Assembly: GCA_019925095.2 (NCBI GenBank)
Contig: CM034409.1
Coordinates: 10,154,001 to 10,218,000 of the forward strand
From: Dendrolimus kikuchii
Taxonomy: Eukaryota > Arthropoda > Insecta > Lepidoptera > Lasiocampidae
Direction of reading: 5' to 3'
Length of the DNA: 64,000 nt
In this document: positions 31,393-44,715 of the stretch, piece by piece
How positions within the stretch are numbered: the stretch's first letter is position 1
How the letters are laid out: each line of letters starts with the position of its first letter
The notes under the pieces: model-generated
Database searches by the model: none
Seen by the model: only the letters and a program-made list of their open reading frames with translations
What the model was told of the DNA's origin: nothing
Program-made: the position numbers and the translations under genes

Positions 31393-31423
31393 CAACATTA
31401 TCATCTTTAAGATGATAATGTTG
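31393..31423. repeat. 31-bp perfect palindrome
   Basis: CAACATTATCATCTT and its exact complement flank a single central T. It is followed by a small direct repeat TGTAATGTG. Confidence 0.85.
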
Positions 31424-34400
31424 TAATGTGTAATGTGTAATCTACTATTGATAAATTCTACTACTTTTCAGCCTGGACTTGGTTTTTATAGTCAGATATA
31501 ATTAAAAAAGTACTTATACAAGATCTCCTAGCACCTCAAATAAATACACCCAGATACGTGCCAGCTCTTAGTCCAAATAAAGATGCATTTTTAGTTTGTC
31601 TCCGTCACTTCTCACGAGTCTCCTGCTGGGTTATGTTCTGTGGCCTTCTCAGATGTTTTTCAATTTTACAGGTGACCTCGGTCGTTTTTTTCGATCTGTC
31701 GACCTTCCTTGCTATACAAATATTTGTTCTAAATTACTTGGCGCCAATTATCTCCGATCATCAATTCTCTCGTTTACTGTTTTCCCCTTCTACTCTTCAT
31801 TTTCTATGCCATTTTCGCCACTCGAGTCTGGTTTCCCCTACAATGGCAATTTAATGTAGAAATTATCCTTAGTCTACTCGAGCTTAAACCTAACATAACC
31901 GAGTCCGACTTGCATACAGAAATTTCTTTGCATTAGTGATCCTAAAATACTTCTCAATTTGAGCGGATTACCGTCTCAAACGTATGGAACGTTTGTTGGT
32001 CTAAAATACGACCTTGAATGCTCAAGATTCAAGTAAACGATAGGAATTACCAACTAACATACCTAAAATGATCGAACCGTATTAAGTTGCAAACCAGAGC
32101 TACTACAAATTACAGCGAGTTGCGTGAGTGAAACTAATAAACTAGACTGGACCCAAATATCCGAAAATTGAGTAGCTACATAATTATGGACCCTGAAATA
32201 TTCGAGGTACTTGCGCAAAAACGCGAGCCTGGGACCAATAAATACGGCGAAATACCGCCCAGAATGAGATGAGACTCGGTAATCGAATTCTGAAGTTATA
32301 AGGTTTGAAATTTATATGAATAGATTCAGGAACGTATTTGCAATGTTTTTCTCTGTATGGTTAAAGGATATATTACATTGAAATTTTCATCTATAACATA
32401 AATAATATAAGTGAAGGTTTATTCGCGATGTCGATCTAGCTTACATCATCAATCCATACCGCGAGAAAATCATTCCGTTCTTCGTAATAAACAGGATATT
32501 CTGGATTCTTCCCTAAGAACCTGTTATTATCTCCATCGTAAGTTCACATACACGAACTAAAAATGTGTTAATAAACAACAATCATCCGTTCTAATACATC
32601 CAAATATCTACAATTAAATTGTTAACAAAGCGTCTTTACTAAAACTTAGGATTGGGGCATAGAAAATCATGTAGAAAAAATTCAGAATGTAATAATTCCG
32701 ATGCTGCATTCCAACAAAGGACCCTTGTCACATTGATGGACGATTTCCTTCCGTGATTACGTTCTCCGAATCCTCTGAATATTTTTATCCGTCCCAAGAG
32801 ATCTTAAGGTTCTATTCTCAAAAATTTTCAGGCTATTGTTATGACAATTTTAATGGTAAGAAATCTGGAAAATGAATGCGAAGCTATTAAAAATAAAATA
32901 AATAAATATTAGGCATTACTTGCAAAAAAAAATTACTTTCACTGTTTACTACAGTGAAATACTTTAATTTCATTTATTTTAAAGATGCAAAGTTAAAATA
33001 GATTTCGTTAATCAAATTACTGTTTTTGTTAGAATTATTGTTTATCAGTCCGTCTGAAAGTTTCGCTCTGATTTTGAAACAGCTTAACGGAATTAATAAA
33101 TAAATTAAGAATTAACACAGATTTTTTATTTCAAATTTTCTTGTGTGTTTCATTATGTGTCTTCTGTATCCTGCAGGGTTCAATATATGTAAATATTTTT
33201 ATCTATTCCTACCATCTAGTGGCTATCATAACCACCACTTCATACGATAGAAATAAGAGCAAAAATCTCAGAAACTAACAGCTTAATTTTGTAATGTTTT
33301 GCTGAATTCTAAGTTTTCAAAATTCTGTTGTTTAATTTTTAGAGCAAAATAAAATGTGCGATTTGTCTAAATCCCGCACGAAGGGGGAGTTACGGACACA
33401 GATAAGATTGCGAAAATGTTCTAAAATAACCGCTCACGCAAAATCTCAAAACATTCCAACTCCCAAACACCTCGACTAAGAGGTTTTATGCATCACCGTG
33501 AAGGCAGTAAAGGAACGCACAAAGCCAGAAATAGCTCAATCTATTACGCTAAAGGAAACGGCTATCTCTCGAAAAACACCGACACTTCCTGAGATAGGCC
33601 ACTGAACAGCCGTCGAGTTCCCATAATTTCCCATAAGGCTCGGGAAATGAGAAATAAAAATGTTTACTCCAGTACTAAATGAAAAGCAGGTAGTAAAAAA
33701 TCGGCCAAGTACGTATCAGACCACGCACATTAAAAGATTAGCTATATGTGATGAATTACTTCTACTTTTGTTGTAATATAGCTCTGAAATCATTCAAAAC
33801 CTACTAAATTCGTGTCGGACAATGCAAATTGAAGAGTTCCACAGAACTGGAAAACGCCTTTTATATTTTTCATTTGACAGCGGAATCCAAAATGGTGACG
33901 GGTCGTTGACAGAATAAAATGACCCGTATATTGATATGCATACACATAGACAATTTTATATGTAGTATTTGCATAAGCAAAAATATTTACAACACATTTG
34001 TTCAAAAAATGCATTAACAAAGCTTGTATGTATATATTGCTCGAAAGTTAAAAATTAAGCACCATACAACGGAACATGCGTAAAATTAGTACTTATTTTA
34101 AAAAAATTATAAGGATTCCACCAAAGCTTCATATTATGAAAATAAATAAGCTGAATAATCGACTCTCCTTGGAAACGCTTCTAAACGATACATTTGTCTC
34201 ACTTTAATATAATAGAGAGAATGAATGATTATTGCGACTTTCCGACTGATATTTGTTGTTTAATTACCTATTATAATGTTTTCGCGTGGATGTGTTGAAA
34301 AACGTTGTATGACATATGTGCGGTAATAGATTTTTACAAACTCGTGACTATGGTAATTTGTCCACTTGTTTGTAACAACCAACATACTGCAGTAGTATCA

Positions 34401-35030
34401 TAATTAACTATTATAAATCAAATACATAAAGATGTTATATAATCATCAATTCAAATATCACCTATAAGCGACTGGCCAGTGATCGAAAAGGTTCGCCACA
34501 AAGGCATTTAGACAAAAATATCTCATATCTTAAAACCTACTGAACAGATATTGTTCCAAGAAATTTTCATTGACTATATTTTTACTTTGAAATTTTCAGA
34601 ATTTTTCATCCCATAGTTAAAAAATTAAAGGGATACACGCAATATTTTACGATTTTGAAGACGAGGGTCTCGTCCTATGGATTTACATTTTAAAAATTAT
34701 TCTTTAATTCTTCAAATTCTAAGATCCTAATTACAAGTATGGCGGACATACTAAATTTTAATTTTTTTCGCTATTACACTACATCACTGTTTATTGATAC
34801 AAACAATAGAATATACCTTTCTTCCTAACTTTGTCCACATGATAATAGTAGTATATTAGAAGAAATATAAATTACATGATATAAAACAAAATCGCTTTCC
34901 GTGTCTGTCGTGTATTGGATATACAGACAGTATACCAATAACTCCATCTAAACCACGCAACGGATTTTTAAGCAGTCTTTATCATCAGTGACATAATTGT
35001 TCACTGAAGGTTTACATATGTAAAAATTGT
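31424..35030. other. Long AT-rich stretch with no convincing gene
   Basis: About 3.6 kb without recognised coding sequence. A 98-codon plus frame (31558-31854, hydrophobic, Phe-rich) and its 87-codon neighbour overlap in two frames. They lack any domain and probably reflect pyrimidine-rich composition. No repeat partners found within the window. Confidence 0.4.
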
Positions 35031-35125
35031 AATTAAGTTTTTGCGTAAGTATAATTTTTTTTACAAAAACAAAACCAACTTCTGACTAGAAAGCAAAAAA
35101 ATGATATTTATCTAATTTCTTTGTA

Positions 35126-35233
35126 CAACATCTTGAAGTCAGTGCCAAGTAAAACAAAAAACTAACAACACGTTTGTTATGTGCAAAATATAATCATTTT
35201 TATATTTTACTTTGCACCGACTTCAAGATGTTG
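35126..35233. repeat. Foldback / MITE-like inverted repeat
   Basis: A 29-bp arm at 35126-35154 (CAACATCTTGAAGTC...) is repeated inverted at 35205-35233 with two mismatches and a 50-bp spacer. The CCGACTTCAAGATG core also appears at about 16035. A separate MITE-type motif (GAAGTCGGTTAAAA) lies at about 35711. Confidence 0.7.
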
Positions 35234-36235
35234 TAGAAAGAAGGCCGTTAAATATTTATTTTTTGCTTTTTAGTTTGAACTCGGTGTTGTTTCTGTATTT
35301 AGCTGCGCTAATACTTCAAGTATTTAGAAATCATATCTTAAGCACCTGTAGAAATTGTATTACTGGCACACGTGTATAAGGTTTACTATCTCACTATTCG
35401 GTGTAGACGCCGGTCAACAACGGTTGCTCTCGATTTCCCTGCGATCCACTCATCAGATCCTGACTTGGTGACAATGCGACCTTAGAAGTATAACCTTCGG
35501 ACAAAAAAATTGAAAATCGGTCCACAATTCACGGAGAAATCGCCTGATAAAAAATATAATACCGGCACGCGTATACACAAGCTTTTTTTTTCGAAGAATG
35601 TAGGCGCTTGGCGTTCTTTAATAATGGTTACTCTGGTTTTCTCTGAGATCAACTCATAAGATCTTGACTTAGTAATCGCCAACTTGGAACTGAGAAACTT
35701 CTTCGTTCGGAAGTCGGTTAAAAATAGAAGTTTTTATGTAACTAAAATAGAGGTACTTGCCAGGGTTTGGCTTGTGGCACAGCCGTGGAGAAAACTCTAT
35801 TAAGTGATGTAAATAGACAAATGAACGGGATTATTGTATAAGCATAAACGTTCTTTCTTATCAAAATAGCTACGGAAACGGATAAAGCATTTGACGAGAA
35901 AATTTTATAATTACATTTTTAAATTGAAGGTATTATAACTGTTATTAATTATGTTTCCTCGAATGGAAGGACTCTGAAAATGTAGGAAGCTCAATGGACT
36001 TAAATGGTTATGAATTAAATGAATATTAATAAAATAATTTCTGCTTGAAATGAAACAATTTATTTTTGAGATCTAGTAGGCAAATGTAATAACTGAACTT
36101 TTATTATGTAAGGTAAACTCTATTATTGTTGGCACCCCAACCAATGATTGGTGCCCAGTAAATTTTTTCAAGATATTATTAATATTAAAAAACTTAATAA
36201 TTTTTATAGCCATGCAACAATGTTATTATAATAAC
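35234..36235. other. AT-rich stretch with no gene
   Basis: No gene. Minus-strand frame 35482-35682 has no domain. Confidence 0.35.
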
Positions 36236-36362
36236 CGTACACGGCTATAAAAAATGTGCGTATGTGCAGTCCACACGTAATAGAAGTGAAACAGTGTGAC
36301 AAGGGGTGGAAGGGATTCTAAATTTCGTGATGTCACATGTCATATATTATATCGTTATAATA
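36236..36362. repeat. 120-bp dispersed repeat, partner at 53808-53930
   Basis: Shares GTGCAGTCCACACG, AATAGAAGTGAAACAGTGTG, GGATTCTAAATTTCGTGATG and TCATATATTA with 53808-53930 in the same orientation. Its first 40 bp are the reverse of the right end of DNA-element family E (56900-56940). Confidence 0.65.
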
Positions 36363-36364
36363 TA

Positions 36365-36575
36365 CTAGCCGCCCGGTGCGGTTTTTACGCGCGCTCTGTC
36401 CCGCTCCCGTGGTATATAGCCTCATGTTATATAACCTACGACACTCCCTGTTAACGTCGCTTTCCAACAGTAAAAGAATTTTTAAATCGGTTTAGTAGAT
36501 CCAGAGATTACCCCCTCCAACGTCACAAATTCACAAACTTTAGCTCTTTATAATATTATATTATATTAGTATAGA
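36365..36575 (-). mobile_element. Helitron-like element, complete ends
   Basis: ACTAG at 36364-36368 and GA|T at 36574-36576 give full minus-strand ends. The body is the reverse of 2991-3191. Confidence 0.75.
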
Positions 36576-36669
36576 TTTCAGCTTTAAAACACAAAATTTA
36601 AAGTACTATCGACAAACTTCAAAACATTTCCAACTCGTATGAGCATAGCGTTTAAATGATTAAATATTA

Positions 36670-36925
36670 ACGGTTCCGGTAGACGTTGTACTGCCCTAAA
36701 AAAATAAAAATCTAGAACCCGATTCCAGCGCCACCTACCGGGTCTAATTGTGGATTCAAACCATCCCCGGAGCCACTGAAACATTTAATTTTTTAATATC
36801 TTGGATTACATTATTTAAGTTTTAATAGGGATCCCTGATTTTTTCTAGTAATAAATATATTAATTTGGGATAATGTAGCATTCTAATGGTGAAAGAATTT
36901 TTAAAATCCTGGTTTCTGTTGTGGA
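36670..36925 (-). mobile_element. Helitron-like element, degenerate ends
   Basis: GTAGACGTTGTACTGCCC, TCTAGAACCCGATTCCAGCG and AGGGATCCCTGATTTTTTCT show the family of 23479-23854 in reverse. CTAG is lost at the left end and the start is missing. Confidence 0.55.
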
Positions 36926-37137
36926 AGATTTCATAATGTAATCCACCCATAAGTTATAAAAAATAGTGATGTGCATTAGTATATAGTGTATTGTTAAAAA
37001 AAGAAAACGTGTATTTACCCAATGCTACACCGACAAAATATAAAATAGGCGATACAAAACATGTTTAGAGTTGTATGCCGCAGTTCAACATGGTTCCATT
37101 ACAAGCAAGATAGCTGAAGTCAGGATTGCTCCACAAA

Positions 37138-37298
37138 TCTATACTAATATTATAAAGAGATAAAGTTTGTGAGTTTGTGATGTTGTAAGGGGTAATCTCT
37201 GGATCTACTAAATCGATTTAAAAAATTATTTTACTGTTAGAAAGCTACGTTAACAGGGAGTGCGACAGAGTGCGGGTAAAACCGCGCCGGGCCGCTAG
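37138..37298 (+). mobile_element. Helitron-like element with internal deletion
   Basis: TCTATACTAATATTATAAAG after an A; GGGCCGCTAG before a T. Compared with 2991-3191 about 40 bp just before the terminal hairpin are missing. Confidence 0.75.
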
Positions 37299-40059
37299 TT
37301 ACAAGATAAAAAAAACCTTTAAACGTTTATTTACATGTATGGCAGCTGTTTTTAATTTTTAATGTTTTCATAGTTTCACTATTCCATTGTGCAACATTGT
37401 ATTATAATATAATTATGATAAATTACACCCACATTTTTAAGCCAACAATTATTAAAAAAAAAAACTGTGATATATAAAAATAGACGAACATTCACAGACG
37501 GACACGAAGATTTATTCTGTTTATGCCAAAATGGCTAGGAAACGTTAATAAATGTTATAAATATCCATCGTCTGAATGAGTTATAAACTTAAATTAATAC
37601 AAAATTCCACAGAAAAACACCTTAGGTTTTGACAGTAATTTTCAATTTTTAGAGCAATGTTTCAAATTTTTCTATCCTTAATTTTTTTTCAATACCATTT
37701 TTTTTTAAATTAGCCAAAATCGTGTCAGCCGTTCCCAATTGATGTGCTACGAACAACAATTCATTTTTTAATATCTACCTATATAGGCAAAAATAAAAAC
37801 ACATTAGTTATACGGAACTTATACTTTATATTTATTTATATATTTTGAATCGAACAAAATCACAAAATTTATGATTAAAATGCTATTCCGACCCCCAACA
37901 TTTTCAATGAAAGCTTTTAAGCCGTTTCAGAGTTTACTTGACATGAAGTTTTATACAAACATTTTAATGAATCATTAAAATCCTTTAAATATTTCATTTA
38001 AGTTTATCTTTCTATATTTAAATCATAGATAATTTAATTTTGTTCTTATCGATTCTTTAAAATTACTAAAAAAAACATTTATGTGTAGGTGTGCTCAGTT
38101 AAATTGAAAAAAAAAGGGAAGTTAAGCATTTATGTGACGATTATAGTTATGTACCCAACTAAATGTTCGCAAAATTTTCAAAAACTTAATCAATTTTTTT
38201 AGTTCATTGTGAAAAAATCAATTCATATTTTTTTTATTCCTAGGTATATAGCGAAGTCGATGTACCTATAAACCCACAGAAATTGTTGTAAATATGCTTA
38301 AAGTATTGCATATTTTTGGAATTAAATTTCAATTTTGAAACCTCAATTAAAATTAATTATGTAAATCATTTACCTTTAATAAATTAATCTGATAAACTTA
38401 CACTAATCTGTCACTATTCACTAAATAATTAATAGTTAAATTATATCTTATGAAATTAACAAACACTGCACATCACTAATTGCCATTTAAAAATTGTCTC
38501 AACTCCTCACTTCACTTTTTAAAATTCGAACCGCGATGTTCTGTCGTTTTAGATTCGAAGTAGCGGCGGCCGACCAACCAGAGTGGGGTACGAAAACGCA
38601 CTGGATTCTCTTAGGTACGTAGGGATGTGCGAAAGGGACGGTAATAGTACGAAGCGAGTGAAATCTATACAGAGCTTATGGACTGCTACTACGGAAGTCT
38701 TAGGCCATTTCGCCGAAGCATCAATAGGCTTACCGTACTTGAGGCTCTTTTCACACTGCAAGTGTGTTTTAGATAGTTATTACTGGTAGTGTTGTTGCAC
38801 CTCTATATAAATTAAATGCTTCATCAGTACATTCATGCCCGTAGACAAAAGCCAATGCTAAGTTTATTAAAGCAATAGCGTTAACTTCAGATTCGTATTT
38901 TCAGGAAGGTTGTCTTGTTTTTCGGCATAAAAAGTGTCCTACAGTAATCTTCGTTATAAATAAATATAACAGATACATAAACAGTTGTATATTTTCAGGC
39001 TACGCAATTTACACTTCTATTTAAGTTAACAACGGGGTACATTATGTTATAAGTAAAATTTTAATGGAAACGTTTTGCTTTATAAAGATGTAGGTATACC
39101 AAATTTTATAGTTTAATTACTAAAATCTACGTTTTAACGGTTTTAAGCGCGGTAATTTATTTCAATTTTATTATTCCGACGTTTCGGCCACTTTTCAGTA
39201 GCCGTGATCACGAAAGACAAAGATTGTCAAGTGTCAATGAGTATTGTTAACGTTTTATTTAGCCAACTTGTTTATTTTAATTATTAATTTTAGTTTCATT
39301 TTTGTTTATGGTTATTATTTACTCTATGGGAGCCTACTTTAATTTACCACCCCTTATATATACAAGTCACAAAAACTTAAAAAAGTATTATAAAATCATT
39401 ATATTCATATGCATTGCTTGAGTAAGTAATAATCTAGAATTATTTTTTAAAGGTATCATTTGTGTGTCATAAATTAATTTCCAAAATATGTTATAAATCA
39501 GCTACACGAATGCATTATTTCAACACATGCAAACATTATACAATGGTAATATTGAATTTATCGACGGCATGAAATTGGTCTTATACCTTACAACGCACAA
39601 TTCTGGAGGTGATCCCAGTAACATCTATACCAGAGTAAATACTTATATCGTGTAGAGGGTACTTGGCAACTGATTCTTTTCCCTTTAAATTAATTCTGAA
39701 ACGCTATCAATACGACTTATTACCTCTTCGAGTGATCTAAGAACTGGTTCCTACGTCGGACAAGGGATCAGTAGGGCCATCCAGCGAGGTCACGTTGTAA
39801 ACCTACTGGAAAGCTTACCCAGTTACTAATTTTCGAATTCAAATTCTAATTGAAAAGTTTTTATTCAAAATAAGTTCTACTATAGAACACTTTTTGAAGG
39901 TCATACATATAAGTTTAAATTTAATTTTACTTCCTAGTCTATGTACACCGCTTCGCAACGAGTTATTGCTGTTAAAGAGAAGAAGCTGCAAGAAAATCCT
40001 TAGCAACACTTCGAGCTAAAAATTGCTTTTCTTCTTATTTATCTAGCTCAAACTCTTTT
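37299..40059. other. AT-rich stretch with little structure
   Basis: No gene is supported. A diverged LINE family F fragment is visible at about 39735-39830 (GGACAAGGGATCAGTAGGGC). A phrase near 39165-39225 (CCGACGTTTCGGCCACTTTT) resembles a repeat widespread in Lepidoptera. Overlapping open frames on both strands at 38549-38789 have no domain. Confidence 0.4.
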
Positions 40060-40640
40060 TTGAAGTGAAACTTCTTTGGAGTCGTTATAATTTGAAACAC
40101 AATAAAACGAAAAAGTGACTCTAAAAAGAGATAAACACATATTATATGACGACTGCAAATAAATAAATATTGTAATCTTCCATTTAATAATTATGAAATC
40201 GGTAAATATCGTAAAGTCGGTGTCGATAATAATTATATAGGGTAGTCTGGAGAAGATCGCCTATGGCAACAAGACCGCCTATTGTACTTTAATCTATGTG
40301 CAATAAAGTTATTCATTCATTTATAAATCTATAAGATAAAGCCTGAGAATGAGATACGAGTTTTACATTGTGCAGCACAAATTAAAGAGTCACTAAGACC
40401 GATGATTAAACATAGGTCCAATCTAGACCGAAATAAAACTAATAATAATATTTTTTAAACTAAAACAGTGAAAAATTGAAAGTGATACTTAAGAACTTTA
40501 TTTTGAATTATAATATGTTGACAGATGTAGGCTAAAGGAATTATTTAATTCATGTTAATATAATAAAAGTTGGAAAAGAATTATCTGTGAGTATATTCTC
40601 TTAAGTTTCACTTCTACTGTGTGTGAACTGCATACACAAT
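40060..40640 (+). mobile_element. DNA-element family E copy with nested LINE tail
   Basis: The left end TTGAAGTGAAACTTCTTTGG and right end AAGTTTCACTTCT...GAACTGCATACACAA form a short imperfect inverted terminal pair. Between them lie the family landmarks ATGAGATACGAGTTTTACAT, CCGATGATTAAACATAGGTC and AAACAGTGAAAAATTGAAAG. Between GAGATAAACACAT and AAATCTATAAGATAAAGCC about 180 bp are inserted (40141-40322). This insert ends in GTGCAATAAAGTTATTCATT, a LINE-type 3' tail absent from the copy at 56550. Confidence 0.65.
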
Positions 40641-40869
40641 TTTTTTTTAAGAAATTTTGTGCAGAAATATGTTACACAATTACTTTTCACAGAATTAATG
40701 GAGTTGTAACAAATAGTGCATAGGTACTCAGTATGACAAAGACACAATAAAAGGAAAGAAAAATATTATTATAGTTATAATGACATGACGTACTAACATT
40801 TTATTCTGCAACATATCTCTACAAATTCCATAAATGCTTGGCAAGATAAAAACGTTATACAAAAGATAG

Positions 40870-41450
40870 TATAAGAGGCTGGAGCGAGCTGCTATGTAAA
40901 TTAACTGTTGTCATTTAAGTATTCTTCAACAGTGTAGTATCCCTTTTTAAGCACGATACTTTTTAATTTGGTTTTAAATTTAATGTAAGGCAACTCTAAC
41001 ATTTCATTTGGAATCTTACTGAAGAAGCGTATACCAACCCCTAAGAAAGAGAAAAATACTTTTTGCAATTTAAAATATGGCAATATCAGTCTATTACTAT
41101 GCCTAGTGTTGAAATGATGAATATCTTTATATTGTCTATAGGTACTCAATTTATTACGAATATAAATTATATTATTAAAAATAAATTGGTGTCATAAAAC
41201 TGATTCATTTAAAGCGTTCTCTAACAGACTCCCGAGAGCAGAGGAATTGACCTTACGGCTTTTTTTTGTAAAACAAATATTGTCTCTAACTCAGCAGCGT
41301 TGCCCCAAAGTAAAATACCATAGGACATAATACTATGAAAATAACTAAAATAAACTAGTCTAGCAGTCTCTCTAGGTCTAAGATGATCGAGGCCCAGTAT
41401 TCTACGTATAATCTTAAGGAATTATAGCACGTAACAATATATTAATCAAC
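40870..41450 (-). pseudogene. CR1/Jockey-like LINE polymerase C-terminal remnant
   Basis: Reading leftward, 41240-41430 gives GLDHLRPRETARLVYFS, then YFHSIMSYGILLWGNAA and VLQKKAVRSI. This is the region after the catalytic RT domain in CR1/Jockey-type LINEs. A stop and frameshifts follow near 41235. The frame is open again at 41149-40901, giving DIHHFNTRHSNRL, FFSFLGVGIRFFSKIPNEML and KGYYTVEEYLND, the usual C-terminus. The catalytic and endonuclease parts are missing and several stops interrupt it. It is a 5'-truncated, decayed copy, related in its end to 4299-4442. Confidence 0.75.
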
Positions 41451-41528
41451 AATAGGCAAGACTACAAATACAATAAAATTGTAAACATTGATTAGTGGAG
41501 TCTTTTACCTGGTAAATATAAAACGTAA

Positions 41529-41670
41529 CTAGGATGTGCTCGAGATTCCGTCCACGCTTGACTTGAAATTCCCGCGGGATTCCCGGGGCACAAAGTGTCG
41601 TAGCACTAAAGAAGAATGTAAGCTATCGTCTTAGCGAAAACGGTGTCGGAATAAGCTAACTTTTATACAC
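41529..41670 (-). mobile_element. Helitron-like 3' end fragment
   Basis: CTAG after A at 41529, then GGATGTGCTCGAGATTCCGT and CTTGAAATTCCCGCGGGATT, the reversed 3' end of the 14201 family. The 5' half is missing. Confidence 0.65.
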
Positions 41671-41984
41671 CCGGATTAAAATTAATCTTTATTTAATATC
41701 TCTAAAAATATTACCACCAACAAAAAGACGCCCTACGTCTAACAATGGGCAGCAGAAAAACTAAATAGGACAATTCTGGTGAAATCTAGCCAAATAGGCT
41801 ATCCTAAGGGATAATGGTATCGAATGGAATACATTCACGGGCAACAATAAAATCACAGGGAATCTGCTAACGGGCCACTTTCGGTGCTTGGGGAAGATTT
41901 TTGGCAGAAAGCCGAAAAGCGGGGTTGCCAGTTTCCAACCCACACTATAATGGAATAAATGTTTTTAAGTATAAATTATTGTCC
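41671..41984. other. Stretch with no supported gene
   Basis: A phrase GACGCCCTACGTCTAACAAT and the GGGTTGCCAGTTTCCAACCC end suggest old LINE 3' material on the minus strand, but no partner lies in the window. Confidence 0.3.
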
Positions 41985-42345
41985 ATAGAAAATTGCAGTT
42001 CTTTTCTAATTGCAAAGCTGGCATACACGCAGACGATCCATTTAATGGAAAGTGGTTTCCATCACCTATAGACGATTGCAGCCCCAGGAATAAAACCAAT
42101 GTGTTGCCATTCTTCTTACATGGGATAGAGGTATCAGATAGGAGGGATTGGATAGAGGGGATGCGAGAGGATGGATGGGATAGTATGAAAGTGTATGGTA
42201 GTAGTGGGCTATCGGATCTCTCACTCATCGCATGAAACACAATTAGCTCAAAGCATTCACATCTTTTCCGTTTCCTTTTGGCGTCGATATTCTGCAAGAG
42301 CGTGGTATCACACCGATCACGCCGGTATTAAGAGCTGTAATATAC
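41985..42345 (-). mobile_element. Decayed LINE tails (family B part and 24425-type part)
   Basis: 41985-42110 resembles the reversed end of family B (AATGGAAAGTGGTTTCCATC). 42215-42330 is the reverse of 24430-24540 (CTCTCACTCATCGCATG, GTGGTATCACACCGATCACG). Open frames on both strands here have no domain. Confidence 0.45.
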
Positions 42346-42964
42346 ATTATGACACCAGTATGGCTCTAGCACGTCTAAAAAGTTATTTCTTACGTGATAA
42401 ACTGCGTCCATACTATCACGTACCAATGAATAATTTGGGAATAATATCTAAATCTGCCACCTCGACCAGGTGCAGTTAAAAAAACGAAGGCCCAAGAAAT
42501 GCTAACTTGCCATTGTAAGGAATAATATAAGTGCCAATGGTTTAACAATAAGGAATCCCGAAGACAGTGAGGAATGGAGAACAAAAAACATGAATAAATT
42601 TCATCAGTCGCTACAAAATTATGTAAGAGGATAAAGAAGTAACATTCAAATATCTAGAAAAACTCGCATTTCCATATTTATTCTGAGTCATAAATGCCTA
42701 GTACATTTTAAGGCGCTTAATATCACTGAACTTTTTGAATCAGCACAAGTAACGTTGGCTATTAAAACGGTGACTTTCTTCAAGATCAAACAAATGCAAT
42801 ATCTGGCATTATGAAATCTACAAAGTACGCTAGAAAAATGTTATTAAATTTTTTTGACACTCTTCGCTGTAAAAAAACCAAATAATTTAAAAGCTTTGTT
42901 AAGAAGAGAATAACATTTATTTAATACTAGCTTTGGCCTGTATCTTCGATCGTATTAATATAGA

Positions 42965-43527
42965 TTTTGTAGATAGATTGAAGGACCGGTCGTTTTAGTT
43001 CCACAGGCCCTCCTTAGAAATATCAAATTTAATATCTAATTCAAAATATCCGTAACGCCATAGAGCGAAGGTGGGACTAACCATGAGAGGAACACATGAA
43101 AGTTACTTTGTCACTGAATTGCAACGGTTCCGCCAATATATTCGATCGGAGTGCCATATTTTCGGCTATATTCGTCAGTCCCTCGGGAATAGTACTTTTT
43201 TTAGATGAAAGATACACTACGTTCTTGGCTATGCCCCTGATAACGTGTATGCCAAATTTCATGATGATCGGTCGAGTAAATAAGGTATGAAAGCGTAACA
43301 AGCAAACAGACCAATAGTAAAGGCAGTTACAAAACCTAATATCAAAATTACACGGTTGGATACTTTTTTTTTTATCTTGTTTCATTGCATTAAAGTTCAA
43401 AATATCGTGTGTAGGGAGCACAATGCTTTTTTCTTGTGTGACTATCTCTGCCAGTCCACTCTTGTAAGCCGTGTAAAAGTTCGTTCGAAAAAGTAAAATA
43501 ACTCACATTCGCATTAATAATATTAGT
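42965..43527 (-). repeat. Dispersed repeat H plus Helitron-like end
   Basis: 42970-43080 matches repeat H at 21655. The right end, CACATTCGCATTAATAATAT then TAGTTAGGAC, is a reversed Helitron-like start. The middle holds phrases such as GTATGCCAAATTTCATGATG typical of these elements. Exact borders are unclear. Confidence 0.45.
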
Positions 43528-44330
43528 TAGGACTAACATTTTCCCTGCGGCTGCGATGCTTGAAAAACCCTGGGTAGTAGTAGCTTTATGTTACTTACAT
43601 AAAAAACTTAATTAGGTTTTTTATATATTATATATAAAAAATAATATTTGTAAATATATAAAAATATTTTTTTATGTATATAAATGGGGACAATCGCTTA
43701 AAATATATAGCTACATTATTGTATATACATACATTATCTGTCAATATTTAACGTTATCACATAACAATATCACATCAATAATAACGCATTAAACACATCA
43801 CTACGCATCTGCGTGAAACAGTCAATAACTATAATATTATCCGCATAAGCTAAAGTGGCTAAGCTAAAAGCTCGTGAACTAAGCTGTCATTTTATGTTGT
43901 AAGGAATGTATAATAACAGGTAAAGGAAATAAATACTATGGATGTGAAAGTAAAAAAACTTGTGAAATATGAATAATGATTTCTAATGGGATATTATTAT
44001 TCTAAATAACATATTTGATTCAAGGAGGATACATTCTGTAATTTTTTTAGATCTCAAACTTTACTGATTCTTGTTAAATTCACTACAATAAAGAAACTAA
44101 GTCAATATATTGTACACAACTGCACAGCAAAAGATAAAGAAAAGTTGCAGCCAACCTGATTTGAAGTACTTAATACGTAAGGAATGGCATGTGGGCAACC
44201 TGAGAAAGTATTGGTTATTGAATTACAACGCTGGTTGCTAATCCGTCTATTCCAAGTAAACGACGTCTTTTATCGGGATAAAACGTATCCGAAGTGTCGA
44301 TTCTAGTTATAAGCCAGTCTTATGTCGAGT
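43528..44330. other. AT-rich stretch with no gene
   Basis: Contains low-complexity TATATA/AAAAAT runs (43618-43690); no gene recognised. Confidence 0.4.
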
Positions 44331-44580
44331 TTCATTCTTACGTTCATTAATTTCCAAAAAACGTGCGATCGCAGCGCCATCTTTTTCGCTATTTTCGTCT
44401 ATCCCACGGAAACAACGTCATTTATCGGGATAAAAAGTATCAGAAGTTACGCCCCGTGATATAAGTTATCTCCGTTTCGAATTTCATTTAAATCTGTTCA
44501 TTAGATTTTACGTGATGCTTTAACAGACAGACAAACAAAAATTCTAAAAGTTGCATTTTCGGAAGCTCCTGATCCGAATT
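44331..44580 (-). repeat. Helitron-like internal fragment
   Basis: TATTTTCGTCTATCCCACGG, TATCGGGATAAAAAGTATCA and AACAGACAGACAAACAAAAA are phrases of Helitron-like elements in Lepidoptera; ends not seen. Confidence 0.4.
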
Positions 44581-44594
44581 AAAAATTTAAATCA

Positions 44595-44703
44595 TACATA
44601 CATACATACATAACTTCACGCCAGTTCCCTTGCGGGGTAGGCACGAACAACAGAGCGCCATTTAGGCTTATTCTTACACACCTCACTTGCTTCTTTGACA
44701 TTC
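44595..44703 (-). mobile_element. 5'-truncated LINE with (TATG)n tail
   Basis: Flanked by a 14-bp target-site duplication AAAAATTTAAATCA at 44581-44594 and 44704-44717. On the minus strand it ends GGAACTGGCGTGAAGTTATG followed by TATGTATGTATG. Longer copies: 52595-52763 and 59500-59655. Confidence 0.85.
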
Positions 44704-44715
44704 AAAAATTTAAAT

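Noticed and set aside
31558..31859. Hydrophobic 98- and 87-codon frames resembling membrane protein
   Set aside because: Two different frames of the same pyrimidine-rich stretch are open; no codon pattern or domain supports either.
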